Source: UBA935 sp031555615 (GTDB lineage Bacteria; Bacillota; Clostridia; Lachnospirales; Lachnospiraceae). Taken from it: 64,000 nt of DNA. Position 1 is the first letter of the stretch. Every line of letters starts with the position of its first letter. Position numbers and translations under genes: made by a program. This document shows positions 17,336 through 27,837 of the stretch, piece after piece. The stretch lies in assembly GCA_031555615.1 (NCBI GenBank), contig JAVBUF010000019.1, forward strand, positions 1 to 64,000. The letters run 5' to 3'. The notes beneath the pieces were generated by a model, which was given only the letters and a program-made list of their open reading frames with translations, was not told the origin of the DNA and did no database searches.

Positions 17336-18016
17336 ATGGATGGAAAGATAACAATAATGATTATCGAGGATGATGAGATTCTGGCGGGAGAGATTGCGCA
17401 GTTTCTGGGAAAATGGGGATATGAGACGGTGATGGCAGAGAAATTTAATGAGATTTTGGCGGAGTTTGCCATCTGCCGGCCGCAGTTAGTCCTGATGGAT
17501 ATCAACCTTCCCTATTATGACGGTTTTTATTGGTGCCGGCAGATTCGGCAGGTTTCGGATGTGCCGATCATTTATATCAGCAGCCGCGGCGATGATCGGG
17601 ATAAGATTATGGCCATTGCTCAGGGGGGCGACGATTACGTGGAAAAACCCTTTCATTTGGAACTGTTGAAGGCAAAAACAGAAGCCATTTTGAGAAGGAC
17701 CTATGAGTATAAAGTCCGGGAACAGATTTATCTGAAGCCAGAATTATACTTTGACTGTACGACCCTGACTTTATTCTATGCCGGAAAAGAAATAGAGCTG
17801 ACCAAGTCGGAAAGAAGGATCCTGACCAAGCTTTTGGAGTACAGGCCGGTTGTGGCATCCCGGGAGGAATTGATGATGGAATTATGGAATACCGATGAAT
17901 ACCTATCGGACGGAACCCTGACCACCGTAATCTGCCGGCTGCGGAACAAGCTTAAAAGTATCTGCGGGGAGGAAATTATAGGCACCAGAAAGGGACAGGG
18001 ATATTTCGTACAATGA
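17336..18016 (+). CDS. BceR-type OmpR-family response regulator
   Basis: 226 residues: receiver domain (MIIEDDE acidic pair, phospho-Asp in LVLMDINLP, Lys in YVEKPF) and an OmpR winged helix (LTKSERRILTKLLEYRP, TTVICRLRNKL). It overlaps the kinase gene by four bases. Its neighbours identify it as the regulator of the adjacent BceAB-type transporter, responding to cell-wall-active peptides. The start codon ATG follows AGCGAGGTGATGTGTA. Confidence 0.9.
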   Translation: MDGKITIMIIEDDEILAGEIAQFLGKWGYETVMAEKFNEILAEFAICRPQLVLMDINLPYYDGFYWCRQIRQVSDVPIIYISSRGDDRDKIMAIAQGGDDYVEKPFHLELLKAKTEAILRRTYEYKVREQIYLKPELYFDCTTLTLFYAGKEIELTKSERRILTKLLEYRPVVASREELMMELWNTDEYLSDGTLTTVICRLRNKLKSICGEEIIGTRKGQGYFVQ

Positions 18017-18975
18017 AAAATTATTTCCTATGTATCATCATGTTTTTTTCCTACAATCTCTATTTTATTTTTCTGATGCGGGATAAGCATGTGGGATATC
18101 TGATTTACCTTGATTTGCTGGTGGGGGCACTGGTACTGACATTTGCCGGTGCGGATCTGTTCAAGTATATAAAAAAGAAACAAAAGAAGGAACGTCTGCT
18201 GGAACAGGACGAGATCATTTCAACGGAGCTTTCTGATTTTGAAAACAGCGATATCGCGGCCCACGACCTGCAGATTCTAAATCGCAGGCTGCAGGAGCAA
18301 TTCGATGAAAACTGTGAATTACAGGATTATGTGGGGAAATGGTGCCATGAAGTGAAAATTCCTCTGGCCGCCGGTTTATTGATGAATGAAAAAATCAAAG
18401 ATCCCAAGATACGAAAAGGAATGCGGGAGCAGCTGGAAAGAATCAATCAGCAGCTCAACACCATGCTCCTTGGATGTAAGCTGCAAAGCCCCTTGTTCGA
18501 TTTACAGATAAAGAAAACCCTCCTTCCGGAGTGTGTCAGAACTTCCATCCGAAACAATCAGTTTTTTCTGATTCAGAAAGGTTTTGAACTGGATATCCGG
18601 GTAGCCGAACTGACAGTTTTTACTGATCCTGCATGGCTGGTCTATATATTGGACCAATTATTGAACAATGCCATTAAATATGTCAGAGAAAAACCGGTTC
18701 TGCATATATGGACAGAACAAAAAGAACAGTCGGTGGAACTGCTGGTTGAGGATCAGGGGGAAGGGATTTTGGAACAGGATATCCGCCGGATTTTTGAAAA
18801 AGGCTTTACCGGCAGCAATAACCACAATGGAAGATACAAGTCCACCGGCATGGGGCTGTATATGGCGGCTAAAATAACCGGCCGGTTGGGGCATGAGATA
18901 AAAGCGGAAAGTAAGTATGGCGCGTACACCCGATTCCGCATTGTTTTTCGGGACAATGATTATTTTCAAATGTAA
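18013..18975 (+). CDS. BceS-type intramembrane-sensing histidine kinase
   Basis: 320 residues: two N-terminal helices within about 50 residues joined by a very short loop (MRDKHVG), so no extracellular sensor. The H-box is KWCHEVKIPLAAG and the ATPase region has the N box NNAIKYV, EDQGEGI and STGMGLYMA. Such kinases sense indirectly through the BceB permease, which is encoded two genes on. Confidence 0.9.
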   Translation: MKNYFLCIIMFFSYNLYFIFLMRDKHVGYLIYLDLLVGALVLTFAGADLFKYIKKKQKKERLLEQDEIISTELSDFENSDIAAHDLQILNRRLQEQFDENCELQDYVGKWCHEVKIPLAAGLLMNEKIKDPKIRKGMREQLERINQQLNTMLLGCKLQSPLFDLQIKKTLLPECVRTSIRNNQFFLIQKGFELDIRVAELTVFTDPAWLVYILDQLLNNAIKYVREKPVLHIWTEQKEQSVELLVEDQGEGILEQDIRRIFEKGFTGSNNHNGRYKSTGMGLYMAAKITGRLGHEIKAESKYGAYTRFRIVFRDNDYFQM

Positions 18976-19058
18976 GATTGGAGCTGGAAATGTAATGGAA
19001 TTGTAAGGATTTTATAGATGGTTTCCTTTACAATACCATTATAAGGAGGCGTTTTCAT

Positions 19059-19823
19059 ATGAATAGAAAAGTAGTAGAAATTAAAAATCTGGTAAAAAAT
19101 TACGGAACAAAAGATTTCCAGACAAAAGTATTAAAGGGGATTGACCTGACCATTTACGAAAATGATTTTATTGCCATTATGGGACCATCCGGTTCCGGCA
19201 AGACCACTCTGTTAAACATCCTTTCTACCATTGACAAGCCCACTCAGGGGGCGGTGATGCTGGATAACGAGGACATTACCCAAATATCCAATCGGGAATT
19301 GTCCAAGCTGCGCCGGGATAAAATCGGTTTTGTCTTTCAGGACTATAATCTGCTGGATACCATGACTCTTGCGGATAATATTGCCCTGCCGCTGTCACTG
19401 AATGATATGCCCGGCGTGGAGTGTGTCAGGAAGACCGAAGAACTGGCCGCTGCATTTGGGTTGAAAGAGCATCTGAAGAAATACCCGTATCAGCTTTCGG
19501 GAGGGCAGAAACAAAGGGGAGCGATCTGTAGGGCGCTGATTACCGATCCGGAAATTATCTTTGCCGATGAGCCTACGGGTGCCTTGGATTCCAAATCCGG
19601 CCGGGAGCTTTTGGAGTGCCTGAGAGCAGTAAATGAAAAAGGACAGGCCACCATCATGATGGTGACTCACGACCCGTTCTGTGCTTCTTATGCCAGGGAT
19701 GTCTATATTTTAAGTGATGGGACAGTTAAGTGCCGGATCAGCCGGGGCAGCGGGCGAAAGGAATTTTATGACCGGATCATTGACGTGCAGACCTCAATGG
19801 GAGGTGATTTTTCATGCGAATGA
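19059..19823 (+). CDS. BceA-type ABC transporter ATPase
   Basis: 254 residues: Walker A GPSGSGKTT, Q-loop VFQDYNLLD, signature LSGGQKQRGAICRAL, Walker B IIFADEPTGALDSKS. This is the MacB/LolD-BceA group that powers FtsX-type permeases. It has AAGGAGG in front and overlaps the permease gene by 10 bases. An 83-bp gap from the kinase gene carries its own presumed regulated promoter. Confidence 0.9.
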   Translation: MNRKVVEIKNLVKNYGTKDFQTKVLKGIDLTIYENDFIAIMGPSGSGKTTLLNILSTIDKPTQGAVMLDNEDITQISNRELSKLRRDKIGFVFQDYNLLDTMTLADNIALPLSLNDMPGVECVRKTEELAAAFGLKEHLKKYPYQLSGGQKQRGAICRALITDPEIIFADEPTGALDSKSGRELLECLRAVNEKGQATIMMVTHDPFCASYARDVYILSDGTVKCRISRGSGRKEFYDRIIDVQTSMGGDFSCE

Positions 19824-21721
19824 TGCAGCTGGCTTTTCTGAACTTTAAAAACAGCTTTAAAAGCTATCTGTCCCTGGTTATTTCCCTGGCTTTTACCATT
19901 TTAATCTTTTTAAACTTTCAAAATGTAATTTATGCGGATTCCTTTGCCGTACTGGGAGCTAAAAATAAGGAATATGTGGATATTATAATTGAGGTGGTTT
20001 CCTTTGTCTTAGGCTGTTTTATGTTTTTCTTTATCTGGTATTCCACCAATGTGTTCCTGACCAGAAGGAAGAAGGAAATCGGTATCTACGTATTTATGGG
20101 GCTGTCCAATCAGCGAATCGGGAAGATGTATGTTATCGAAACCGCTTTGATTGGCTGTTCAGCGCTTGTTTTGGGAATTGTTTTTGGGATTATCACTACC
20201 GGTCTGTTTCAGATGATTTTACTGGCTGTTTCGGATATAACCATTGATATCCGGTTTCAGTTTGTTTTGCGGCCGATATTGATTACGGCGGGGATTTACC
20301 TGGTTATGTATTGTATTTTTATTATCAAGGGATATCTGAATATTGTCCGCAGCAGTGTTTTGAATATGATCTCGGCGGCCAGACAGAATGAATATGTCAG
20401 ACAGAAAACTCCGGTTTTATTACTCAAGTCAGTGTTGGGTATGGCTGTACTGGGGAGCGGTTATTATCTGGCGATCAAAGAAGGCGGACAGGAGGTTATG
20501 GGAAATGTTCTGGCCGCAGTGGTACTGGTAACATGCGGGGTTTATCTGCTGTTTGGCGGAATGATACCGTTTTTCTTCCAAAGGCTGGCGGCAAATAAGA
20601 GGTACCTTTATCAAAAGCAGCGAACGCTCTGGATCAATCAGGTGATTTTTCGAATGAAGAAAAATTACCGCACCTATGCTATGGTATGTGTGCTGGTGCT
20701 TTGTTCGGTTACCGCACTGGCAACCGGTTTTGCCCAGAAGAACCGATATGACAATATGATTCTTTTTGAAAATACCTATGCATATCAGCTTTTAAGTGAT
20801 CAGGATGATTTAGATGCGGAAGCCCGAGGGCTTATTGAAGGAACCAATGAAATCGTCTTCAGCTCCCAGACACCAATCCTACAATTGGATAGCGGAATAA
20901 CGGAGACAGAATATATTCATAATTCTTACGGCTTGATTGCTTTTTCAAATCTGCAGCAGGTGGCGGCAGATACCGGAATGGAATTTGTCCTGGAAGAACC
21001 GGGGGATGATGAGATCATCAGGGCTTCAAGATTATACATAATGTCTCTGGTGACACATTCCGAGGCAACGGTCAAAATCAACGGAAAAACCTATCGTCAG
21101 ACTGCAGAGACCAGTGTCCCTTATCTGGGATATCTGCAGGAACAGGTATGCTTTTATGTGGTGAATGATGAAGAATATCAGCGTCTGCGTCCGCTGGGGA
21201 CGGAACTGTATACATATAATTACCGGATTGCTGATCTGGCGGCTTTTACCGAGACCAGGGATGCGCTGGACAGGTTGGTAAAAAAGGAACAGTCTGCAGG
21301 CCATTATATCGGCAGGGTTGCCATGGACCCGGAAAACAATGATATGGATTGGATTAAAGTACTATATTCACTTTGCCTCTTTATGTTTATGGTGTTTATC
21401 CTGGCCAGCGGCAGCATTATGTTTATGAAGCTGTATAATGATGCTTTTGAGGAGAAAGAGCGCTACCTGATTATGCAGAAAATGGGCTTTGATGACCGGC
21501 TCTTAAAAAAAGCCATCGCCAGTGAACTGGGTTGTGCCTATGCCGTACCGTTTATCGTTATGTGCATTTCCTCTTATTTTTCCGTGCATGCCCTGGGAAA
21601 TATGATGTTTACTGATTTGCTGCCGGTTAATATTGTCAGTGTGCTGGTGGTATTGGTTATCTTTCTGCTTTGCTGCGGGCTGTCATTACCGGTATACCGG
21701 AGGAATGCCGGAATCAAATAA
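19814..21721 (+). CDS. BceB-type FtsX-like permease
   Basis: 635 residues with the BceB layout: several N-terminal helices (from FKSYLSLVISLAFTILIFL), a large extracellular domain in the second half (about 300-510) and three final helices (LYSLCLFMFMVFILASGSI onward). Together with the ATPase it binds antimicrobial peptides or frees lipid II intermediates and signals to the kinase. It ends 7 bases before the convergent YesM-type kinase gene with no clear terminator between. Confidence 0.9.
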   Translation: MRMMQLAFLNFKNSFKSYLSLVISLAFTILIFLNFQNVIYADSFAVLGAKNKEYVDIIIEVVSFVLGCFMFFFIWYSTNVFLTRRKKEIGIYVFMGLSNQRIGKMYVIETALIGCSALVLGIVFGIITTGLFQMILLAVSDITIDIRFQFVLRPILITAGIYLVMYCIFIIKGYLNIVRSSVLNMISAARQNEYVRQKTPVLLLKSVLGMAVLGSGYYLAIKEGGQEVMGNVLAAVVLVTCGVYLLFGGMIPFFFQRLAANKRYLYQKQRTLWINQVIFRMKKNYRTYAMVCVLVLCSVTALATGFAQKNRYDNMILFENTYAYQLLSDQDDLDAEARGLIEGTNEIVFSSQTPILQLDSGITETEYIHNSYGLIAFSNLQQVAADTGMEFVLEEPGDDEIIRASRLYIMSLVTHSEATVKINGKTYRQTAETSVPYLGYLQEQVCFYVVNDEEYQRLRPLGTELYTYNYRIADLAAFTETRDALDRLVKKEQSAGHYIGRVAMDPENNDMDWIKVLYSLCLFMFMVFILASGSIMFMKLYNDAFEEKERYLIMQKMGFDDRLLKKAIASELGCAYAVPFIVMCISSYFSVHALGNMMFTDLLPVNIVSVLVVLVIFLLCCGLSLPVYRRNAGIK

Positions 21722-21728
21722 CATGCTG

Positions 21729-23531
21729 TCACGCATACGGAATGCGGATCATCACATCGGTTCCCACCATCAGAGTACTGCTGTAAAATAGTCCATACCG
21801 GTCCCCGTAAAGTACCTGCAGCCGCTGGTGGGTGTTATAGACACCAATATTGCTGCCGTGCTTGCTTTCACTGGTGCCGCTGAGGATTTTGCCCATGGTT
21901 TGGGCATCCATCCCGCAGCCATTGTCGGAAATCAGAAAAACAATATCCCCACTCTCGGTCCAGGCTGTAATGACAATTGTCCCCGACTTATCTTCCTTCT
22001 CCAGAATGCCGTGCTGAATGGCATTTTCCACAATGGGCTGGAAGGTCAGTTTGGGGATTTCGCATTCCATTAACTCATCAGGAACATCAACAATAAACGC
22101 AATATGATCCCGGTACCGCATATTTTGCAGCCGGACATAGAGGGATACATGGGTAAGCTCCTGTTCTACGGTATTAACGGAATCCTTTTTACTCAGGGTC
22201 AGCTTGTAAAAGCTGGACAGTGCCTGTACCGCTTCGGTTACCTCATTGCTTTGCCCGCTGTGGGACAACCAGTTGATCATATCCAGAGTATTGTATAAAA
22301 AATGGGGATTGATCTGGGCCTGCAGGGCATTGAATTCGGCCACCCGTAATTGCTCTGCGGATTTGATCTGTGATTCCAGCAGGCCATTGATGCGGTCAGT
22401 CATATAATTGTAGGTATCCGTCAGCTCGCTGATTTCATCTTTTCCCGGCATCATTTCTGCCGGCATCAGCTTGCCGGAACGGACGGTTTTCATCTGCTGG
22501 ATCAATCGGGAAATTCGCCGGGTGATGGAACGGGACAACGCAAAGGCAAGGAAAAAGGCAACTGCCAGAAAAATTAAGTATACCCCTACGAAACGCAGGA
22601 TAAAACTTTGTTCCCGCTCCAGCAGCGGCGCGGCGGGAATAACCGACACCAGATACCAGTCGGTTCCGTTAATGGGATAATAGCTGATATATACCTTCTC
22701 CTCCAGAACCTGCCTGATGACAAAGGTATTGGGGGTGCTGAGAGATGTAGTCAGAGTGGGATAATCCATAAAATAAGTACCGGACAGGGTTTTGTCCGAA
22801 GTCGCCACCAGACTGCTGCGGCGGTTAATAATATAAGTAACACTGCTGTTATTGGAAAGGTCTTGCTTCAGGGAATCATCCAGGGTTGTCTGATCATAGT
22901 AAATGACCACATAGGCAGCAGTTTTTTCCGGCTGGTTTTCATAAGAAATCCGCTGGACATGAGCCTGCCCGCCATAAGTACTGACTTCACTGGGGGACAG
23001 GTAAAAGGAGGGGCAGTACAGGGCATAGACGGAGGTGCCGCTGAAAATACCATACCAGTAGGTTCCCTTAGCCTCATCCATGGGCTGCAGAATACCACTG
23101 TCATCGTGAGTATAAAGAGAGGCAAAAGGCTCGTCCATATATATTTTGATATTTTTAATCAAGCTTCCGTCCACATAGGAATTAACAGCTTTAATAAAAG
23201 AAGCAGTCTGGTCGGATGAAGAATAATTATTGGCAATATCCGCATCAGGGGAAATTCGCAGGCCGGATAAATAGGAATCGGAGGTGATGATATTGGAGGT
23301 GGTACCGATCTGGCGCAGGGTGGACTCCACCGTATTCACCGTCTGCTGTGCCAGCTGGTGTTCGGAAAGAATGGTATCGGATACCACGATCTGATAAATC
23401 TGACCGTAAATAAAAATCGAAACGGCAATGGTGGGGATAGCCAGCAGCAGCCAATAGGAAATCATCAGCTTGTGAGATAACTTGGTATTATACAGGTAAT
23501 AATTTTTTAAACCTCTGATCCACTTTTTCAT
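21729..23531 (-). CDS. YesM-type sensor histidine kinase
   Basis: 600 residues: helix at 23-46, an extracellular double-Cache-like sensor, a second helix at about 305-330, HAMP, and a His_kinase domain with the phospho-acceptor in QINPHFLYNTLDMIN, followed by NAIQHGI and SDNGCGMD. This class senses sugars or oligosaccharides together with a binding protein and pairs with the downstream AraC-type regulator at 23601. The pair is divergent from a rhamnose-type ABC transporter and probably controls it. Confidence 0.9.
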   Translation of the reverse strand: MKKWIRGLKNYYLYNTKLSHKLMISYWLLLAIPTIAVSIFIYGQIYQIVVSDTILSEHQLAQQTVNTVESTLRQIGTTSNIITSDSYLSGLRISPDADIANNYSSSDQTASFIKAVNSYVDGSLIKNIKIYMDEPFASLYTHDDSGILQPMDEAKGTYWYGIFSGTSVYALYCPSFYLSPSEVSTYGGQAHVQRISYENQPEKTAAYVVIYYDQTTLDDSLKQDLSNNSSVTYIINRRSSLVATSDKTLSGTYFMDYPTLTTSLSTPNTFVIRQVLEEKVYISYYPINGTDWYLVSVIPAAPLLEREQSFILRFVGVYLIFLAVAFFLAFALSRSITRRISRLIQQMKTVRSGKLMPAEMMPGKDEISELTDTYNYMTDRINGLLESQIKSAEQLRVAEFNALQAQINPHFLYNTLDMINWLSHSGQSNEVTEAVQALSSFYKLTLSKKDSVNTVEQELTHVSLYVRLQNMRYRDHIAFIVDVPDELMECEIPKLTFQPIVENAIQHGILEKEDKSGTIVITAWTESGDIVFLISDNGCGMDAQTMGKILSGTSESKHGSNIGVYNTHQRLQVLYGDRYGLFYSSTLMVGTDVMIRIPYA

Positions 23532-23600
23532 TAAAAACCTCCATCCTCCACAGCCTGCGGCTTTGAGCAGAAACGCAAAGCGCCGTGTGAAAATTTATTT

Positions 23601-25157
23601 TCATACCAGCATCTTTTCCCGGTATTCGGATGGGGAAAGCCCCACTTGTTTTTTGAAGCATTTGCCGAAGTAATTTCCGTCGGTATAGCCTACTTTGGCG
23701 GAGATGTCAGTGATTTTATATTGGGAATCGGCCAAAAGAAGCTTGGCTCTTTCAATCCGAAAGTTGGTAATATACTGGTTTAGGGTCAGTCCGGTTTCAT
23801 TTTTGAATAAGGTGCAGACATAAGAGGATGACATGTGGACATGATCACCGATTTCTTTCACGGATAAAATTTCCTGCTGATAATTTTTACCGATAAATTC
23901 CTTGATCAGTAACACTGTGGGGCTTTCCAGCGGCTGCACTCTGGTTGCAGTGAGAAAAGCCTGAGATTTTTCCTTCAGTAAATGATGCAGATCGGAAAGC
24001 GTATGGCAGCTTTGGACATACTCCAGAACGATATCCGAGGAAGCAAAAGCCAGGCTGCTGTCCAGAAACAACTGCCGGTAGGCATTCTGAATCGTTATGA
24101 ACAGTTTATAATAAATATCCTTAACCCGATTGGGCATTAAGGATGTATTATTTTGAAAGGAAGAATAAATGGTTTCCTCCAACCCCGCAACACGGGCGGG
24201 ATCACGGGAAAGAAGAGCCTCCGAATATCCCCCGGAAGGATCGGAAAATACCGAAGTTGCAGCTAATTTGCCGGCATGCGGAAGCAATATACTGTTATGC
24301 TCATGAAAAAAACTGCTCTGCATCAGAATAACTGCCGAGTTATAAGATTTATAAACATTTTCCATATGAGAAACGGATTCACCTACAGCAATAAAGAAAG
24401 GAGCGGTACCGGCAAAAAGCTCCTTCAAGGTTTCGGCAGTCCGAACCAGCAATTTTTCTTCCGGCTTTCCATCTCCGGAAATATGGTAAACCAGATATTG
24501 GTCATGCTTTACCACATGCAGCTCATGCATATGGCGGTGAGATAAGAAAGCAGCAAAGCTTTCCTGGATATGCTGCATTTTAGCCGGTTCGATCTCATTG
24601 ATGGAGCCTGTGGATTTTAAAATAATCGTAGTATAGCTCATGGAAGCTTTTGAGGAGCCTCCGGTCCAGGCCAGATCTTCCGGGGTAAAAGGAGTACGCT
24701 GTTCAGGCGGACAGGTCATGGCCAAAGCAAGCTGTCCTGCCTTGGCAAGCAAATGGAAGGCTTCTGATTGCTTGGAACGTTTCAGCTGGACATTATTTTC
24801 CATGGCCTCCCGGATGGCATCCTCCACTGACAGGGGATCAAGCGGTTTTTCCACGTAACTGACGGCTTTCAGACGGATTGCTGCCTTTAAATATTCCCGG
24901 TCAGAATAACCGCTCATAAAGATCACGCTTGTGTCAGGCAAAAAGCTCTTGATCTTCTCGGCCATTTCGATCCCGTTCAGGCGTGGCATGCGGATATCGC
25001 TTAAAATAATATCAGGCGATTCCTGACGTGCCATTTCCAGCCCTTTCAAGCCATCCTCAGCCTCAAATATCTGAGAAATCTGCAGACAATCCCAATCTAT
25101 GGTATTGATCAAGCCTTTTCTGGTTAACTCTTCATCATCAATAATCAGCAGTTTCAT
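23601..25157 (-). CDS. YesN-type response regulator with AraC HTH
   Basis: 518 residues. The receiver starts at MKLLIIDDEELTRKG, with phospho-Asp in IILSDIRMPRLNG; a linker domain of about 250 residues follows; the C-terminal double helix-turn-helix includes FKNETGLTLNQYITNFRIERA, with YTDGNYFGKCFKKQVG. An open frame extends 33 codons upstream, but the receiver begins at this ATG and AAAGGAC lies ahead. The 151-bp gap to the divergent transporter gene must hold both promoters; none is clear by eye. Confidence 0.9.
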   Translation of the reverse strand: MKLLIIDDEELTRKGLINTIDWDCLQISQIFEAEDGLKGLEMARQESPDIILSDIRMPRLNGIEMAEKIKSFLPDTSVIFMSGYSDREYLKAAIRLKAVSYVEKPLDPLSVEDAIREAMENNVQLKRSKQSEAFHLLAKAGQLALAMTCPPEQRTPFTPEDLAWTGGSSKASMSYTTIILKSTGSINEIEPAKMQHIQESFAAFLSHRHMHELHVVKHDQYLVYHISGDGKPEEKLLVRTAETLKELFAGTAPFFIAVGESVSHMENVYKSYNSAVILMQSSFFHEHNSILLPHAGKLAATSVFSDPSGGYSEALLSRDPARVAGLEETIYSSFQNNTSLMPNRVKDIYYKLFITIQNAYRQLFLDSSLAFASSDIVLEYVQSCHTLSDLHHLLKEKSQAFLTATRVQPLESPTVLLIKEFIGKNYQQEILSVKEIGDHVHMSSSYVCTLFKNETGLTLNQYITNFRIERAKLLLADSQYKITDISAKVGYTDGNYFGKCFKKQVGLSPSEYREKMLV

Positions 25158-25308
25158 ACCTAATCTATGTCCTTTCGGTGCTTTACCAAGCTCTTGAGAA
25201 ATATAATACCATAAAATTTTACCTTTTTCCAAATTTTTTACGATAGGATTCATCAATTATAAATGGTAAATTAATATTGAGCCAAAGATGCGGGAAGGAG
25301 TCGGAACG

Positions 25309-26850
25309 ATGTCAGAGTATGTTCTTGAATTAAAAGGAATTACCAAGATTTTCCCCGGTGTGAAGGCATTGGATAACGTTCATTTTCAATTGCAGAAAGG
25401 AACGATTCATGCCCTTATGGGAGAAAACGGAGCAGGGAAATCAACCTTTATAAAAGTAATTACAGGAGTTCATAAAGCAGAAGAGGGGGAAATCTTTCTG
25501 GATGGTCAAAAGGTGATCTTCAAAGGACCTAAAGATGCCCAGGATGCCGGAATTGCAGCAATATATCAGCATGTTACATCCTATCCTCACCTTACCGTGG
25601 CGGAAAATATTTTTATGGGTCATGAAAAAGTAAAGAATGGAATGATCCGGTGGCGGGAAATGTATGAAGCTGCCGATGAACTGTTAAAAGAATTGAATGC
25701 GGATTTTAAATCCACAATGGAAATGGGAATGCTGTCGGTAGCCCAGCAGCAGATGGTGGAAATCGCCAAAGCCCTGTCCATGGAGGCCAGGATCATTATC
25801 ATGGATGAGCCCACCGCGGCCCTGACCAAAAGAGAATCCGAGGAATTGTACCGGATCACCGAAAAACTGAGGGACAACGGAGCTTCCATTATCTTCATCT
25901 CTCACCGTTTTGAGGATATGTACCGGCTGGCCAGTGAAGTGACGGTCTTCCGGGATTCCCAGTACATAGGAACTTATGATGTAAATGAAATTACCAATGC
26001 CGATCTCATCAATGCCATGGTGGGACGTGAAATAAAAGATTTGTTTCCCAAGCCGGTGATTAAAATCGGAGAGGAAGTCCTCAAGGTGGAAAACCTCACC
26101 CGAACAGGCTTCTTCAAGGGTGTCAGCTTTGCGGTAAGAAAAGGTGAGATTCTGGGTCTCACCGGATTAGTGGGAGCGGGCCGGACGGAAGTGGCTCAGA
26201 CCATTTTCGGAATCGAGAGATATGATGGCGGCAAAATCTTTCTGGAAGGAAAAGAAGTGACGGTTAAAAAGCCCAGTGATGCCATGAAGCTGGGAATCGG
26301 TTTACTTCCTGAGGACCGCCAGCATCAGGGATTGATTCTGGATTGGGGGATCGGTGACAATATTACCCTGGCCGAACTGAAACAATTTTCCAGCCATGGT
26401 GTTACCAATATAAAAAAAGAACGGGAAGTGGCAAAACAACTGGCTGAAAGTGTCGATACCAAGGCCGTGACGCTATTGGATAAAGCCAGCTCATTGTCCG
26501 GCGGCAATCAGCAGAAGGTGGTAGTAGCCAAGTTGCTGGCTTCTGACTATAAAGTGATTATTCTGGATGAACCCACCAAGGGTGTGGACGTAGGAGCCAA
26601 GGCAGAGATTTATGAGATTATGGGTGAATTGGCCCAGAAAGGCTATGCCATCATTATGATATCTTCGGAAATGCCGGAAATCCTGGGGATGTGCGACCGG
26701 ATCGTGGTGATGTGTGAGGGCCGGGTAACCGGTGAATTAACTGGAGCCGAAGCCAGCCAGGAAGCCATTTTAAAATATGCCATGGCCAAATCCTTAAAAT
26801 CAGCAAACAAAACGGCAGGAGAGGGGGACGGTAAAAATGAAAAAGTTTGA
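25309..26850 (+). CDS. Rhamnose-type ABC importer, double ATPase subunit
   Basis: 513 residues, two ATPase halves as in RbsA/AraG/RhaT. First half: GENGAGKST, LSVAQQQMVEIAKAL, IIMDEPTAAL. Second half: LVGAGRTE in place of Walker A (normal for this family), LSGGNQQKVVVAKLLA, VIILDEPTKGVD. The ATG at 25309 has GGAAGGAG ahead. It overlaps the first permease by 14 bases. Sugar choice is inferred from the binding protein in the same operon and from rhaBA further on. Confidence 0.9.
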   Translation: MSEYVLELKGITKIFPGVKALDNVHFQLQKGTIHALMGENGAGKSTFIKVITGVHKAEEGEIFLDGQKVIFKGPKDAQDAGIAAIYQHVTSYPHLTVAENIFMGHEKVKNGMIRWREMYEAADELLKELNADFKSTMEMGMLSVAQQQMVEIAKALSMEARIIIMDEPTAALTKRESEELYRITEKLRDNGASIIFISHRFEDMYRLASEVTVFRDSQYIGTYDVNEITNADLINAMVGREIKDLFPKPVIKIGEEVLKVENLTRTGFFKGVSFAVRKGEILGLTGLVGAGRTEVAQTIFGIERYDGGKIFLEGKEVTVKKPSDAMKLGIGLLPEDRQHQGLILDWGIGDNITLAELKQFSSHGVTNIKKEREVAKQLAESVDTKAVTLLDKASSLSGGNQQKVVVAKLLASDYKVIILDEPTKGVDVGAKAEIYEIMGELAQKGYAIIMISSEMPEILGMCDRIVVMCEGRVTGELTGAEASQEAILKYAMAKSLKSANKTAGEGDGKNEKV

Positions 26851-27835
26851 CATTAAAAAATTAACCGGATCCCGTGAAGTGAGCTTGCTGATCGTCCTGA
26901 TCATTCTGTGTGCCTTTATCCAGATCATCAATCCCGGGTTCCTGACAACCAAGGTTATTGTGGATATGTTTAAAAACTATTCCGTGACCATGATTCTTGC
27001 TTTGGGAATGATGGGGGTCCTGCTGATCGGCGGTATTGATATTTCCATCGGTTCAAGTCTGGCTTTGTCCGGTATGAGCATGGCCCTGTTGATGCGGGAT
27101 GGGATGATTACCAATACTTTTTTGGCCATACTTGTTTCCATCGTCATCGGAACCTGCTGCGGAGCTGTTATCGGTTTGACCATATCAAAGGGAAAAGTAC
27201 TGCCTATTATTGCAACCCTGGGTTTTATGAATATTTTGCGGGGCATCACCTATCTGGTGGCTAAAAGCCAGTGGGTAGCAGCTTATCAGGTTACCAATGA
27301 TTTTAAAAGCTTCGCCCAGAGCAGCACCCTGACTTTCGGACTGCTGAACAATCTGATTACCATTATGCTCCTTTGTTACAGCATCTTCTTTATCCTGATG
27401 AAATGGACCAGAATCGGCAGAAAAATTTATGCGGTAGGAAGCAATCCGGAAGCAGCGGAAGTAAGCGGTATCAAAATCAATAACATCAAGCTGCTGGTCT
27501 ACTCCATTATGGGAGCACTTGCCGGTCTGGCCGGGGCCCTGTGGGTTTCCCTCTATGCTTCGGCGCAGGGAGATATGGCCAAAGGCATCGAGATGGATGT
27601 TATTGCCGCCTGTGTAATCGGCGGAGTAAGCCTCAACGGCGGACGGGGCAGCGTCGCAGGAGTGTTCCTGGGTTCCCTGACCATTGCCATTATCGGAAAA
27701 GCATTGCCTCTATTGGGGATTTCCCAATTCTGGCAGAATGGTATTAAAGGAGTGATCATCCTGATTGCCATTATCCTCAATGTCTTGACCCAAAGAATGA
27801 TGTTAAAGAATAATCTGAAAGTGAGGGAGATGTAA
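26837..27835 (+). CDS. Rhamnose-type ABC importer permease 1
   Basis: 332 residues with eight or more hydrophobic helices and the BPD_transp_2 features GIDISIGSSLALSGM near the N terminus and VIGGVSLNGGRGSVAGVFLG near the C terminus, as in RbsC. It is followed 2 bases later by a second, different permease, so the importer probably works as a heterodimer, as rhamnose systems do. Confidence 0.9.
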   Translation: MKKFDIKKLTGSREVSLLIVLIILCAFIQIINPGFLTTKVIVDMFKNYSVTMILALGMMGVLLIGGIDISIGSSLALSGMSMALLMRDGMITNTFLAILVSIVIGTCCGAVIGLTISKGKVLPIIATLGFMNILRGITYLVAKSQWVAAYQVTNDFKSFAQSSTLTFGLLNNLITIMLLCYSIFFILMKWTRIGRKIYAVGSNPEAAEVSGIKINNIKLLVYSIMGALAGLAGALWVSLYASAQGDMAKGIEMDVIAACVIGGVSLNGGRGSVAGVFLGSLTIAIIGKALPLLGISQFWQNGIKGVIILIAIILNVLTQRMMLKNNLKVREM

Positions 27836-27837
27836 TT

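Noticed and set aside
22608..23219. 203-codon open frame on the plus strand
   Set aside because: Antisense to the YesM-type kinase, which has full domain support; no family features.
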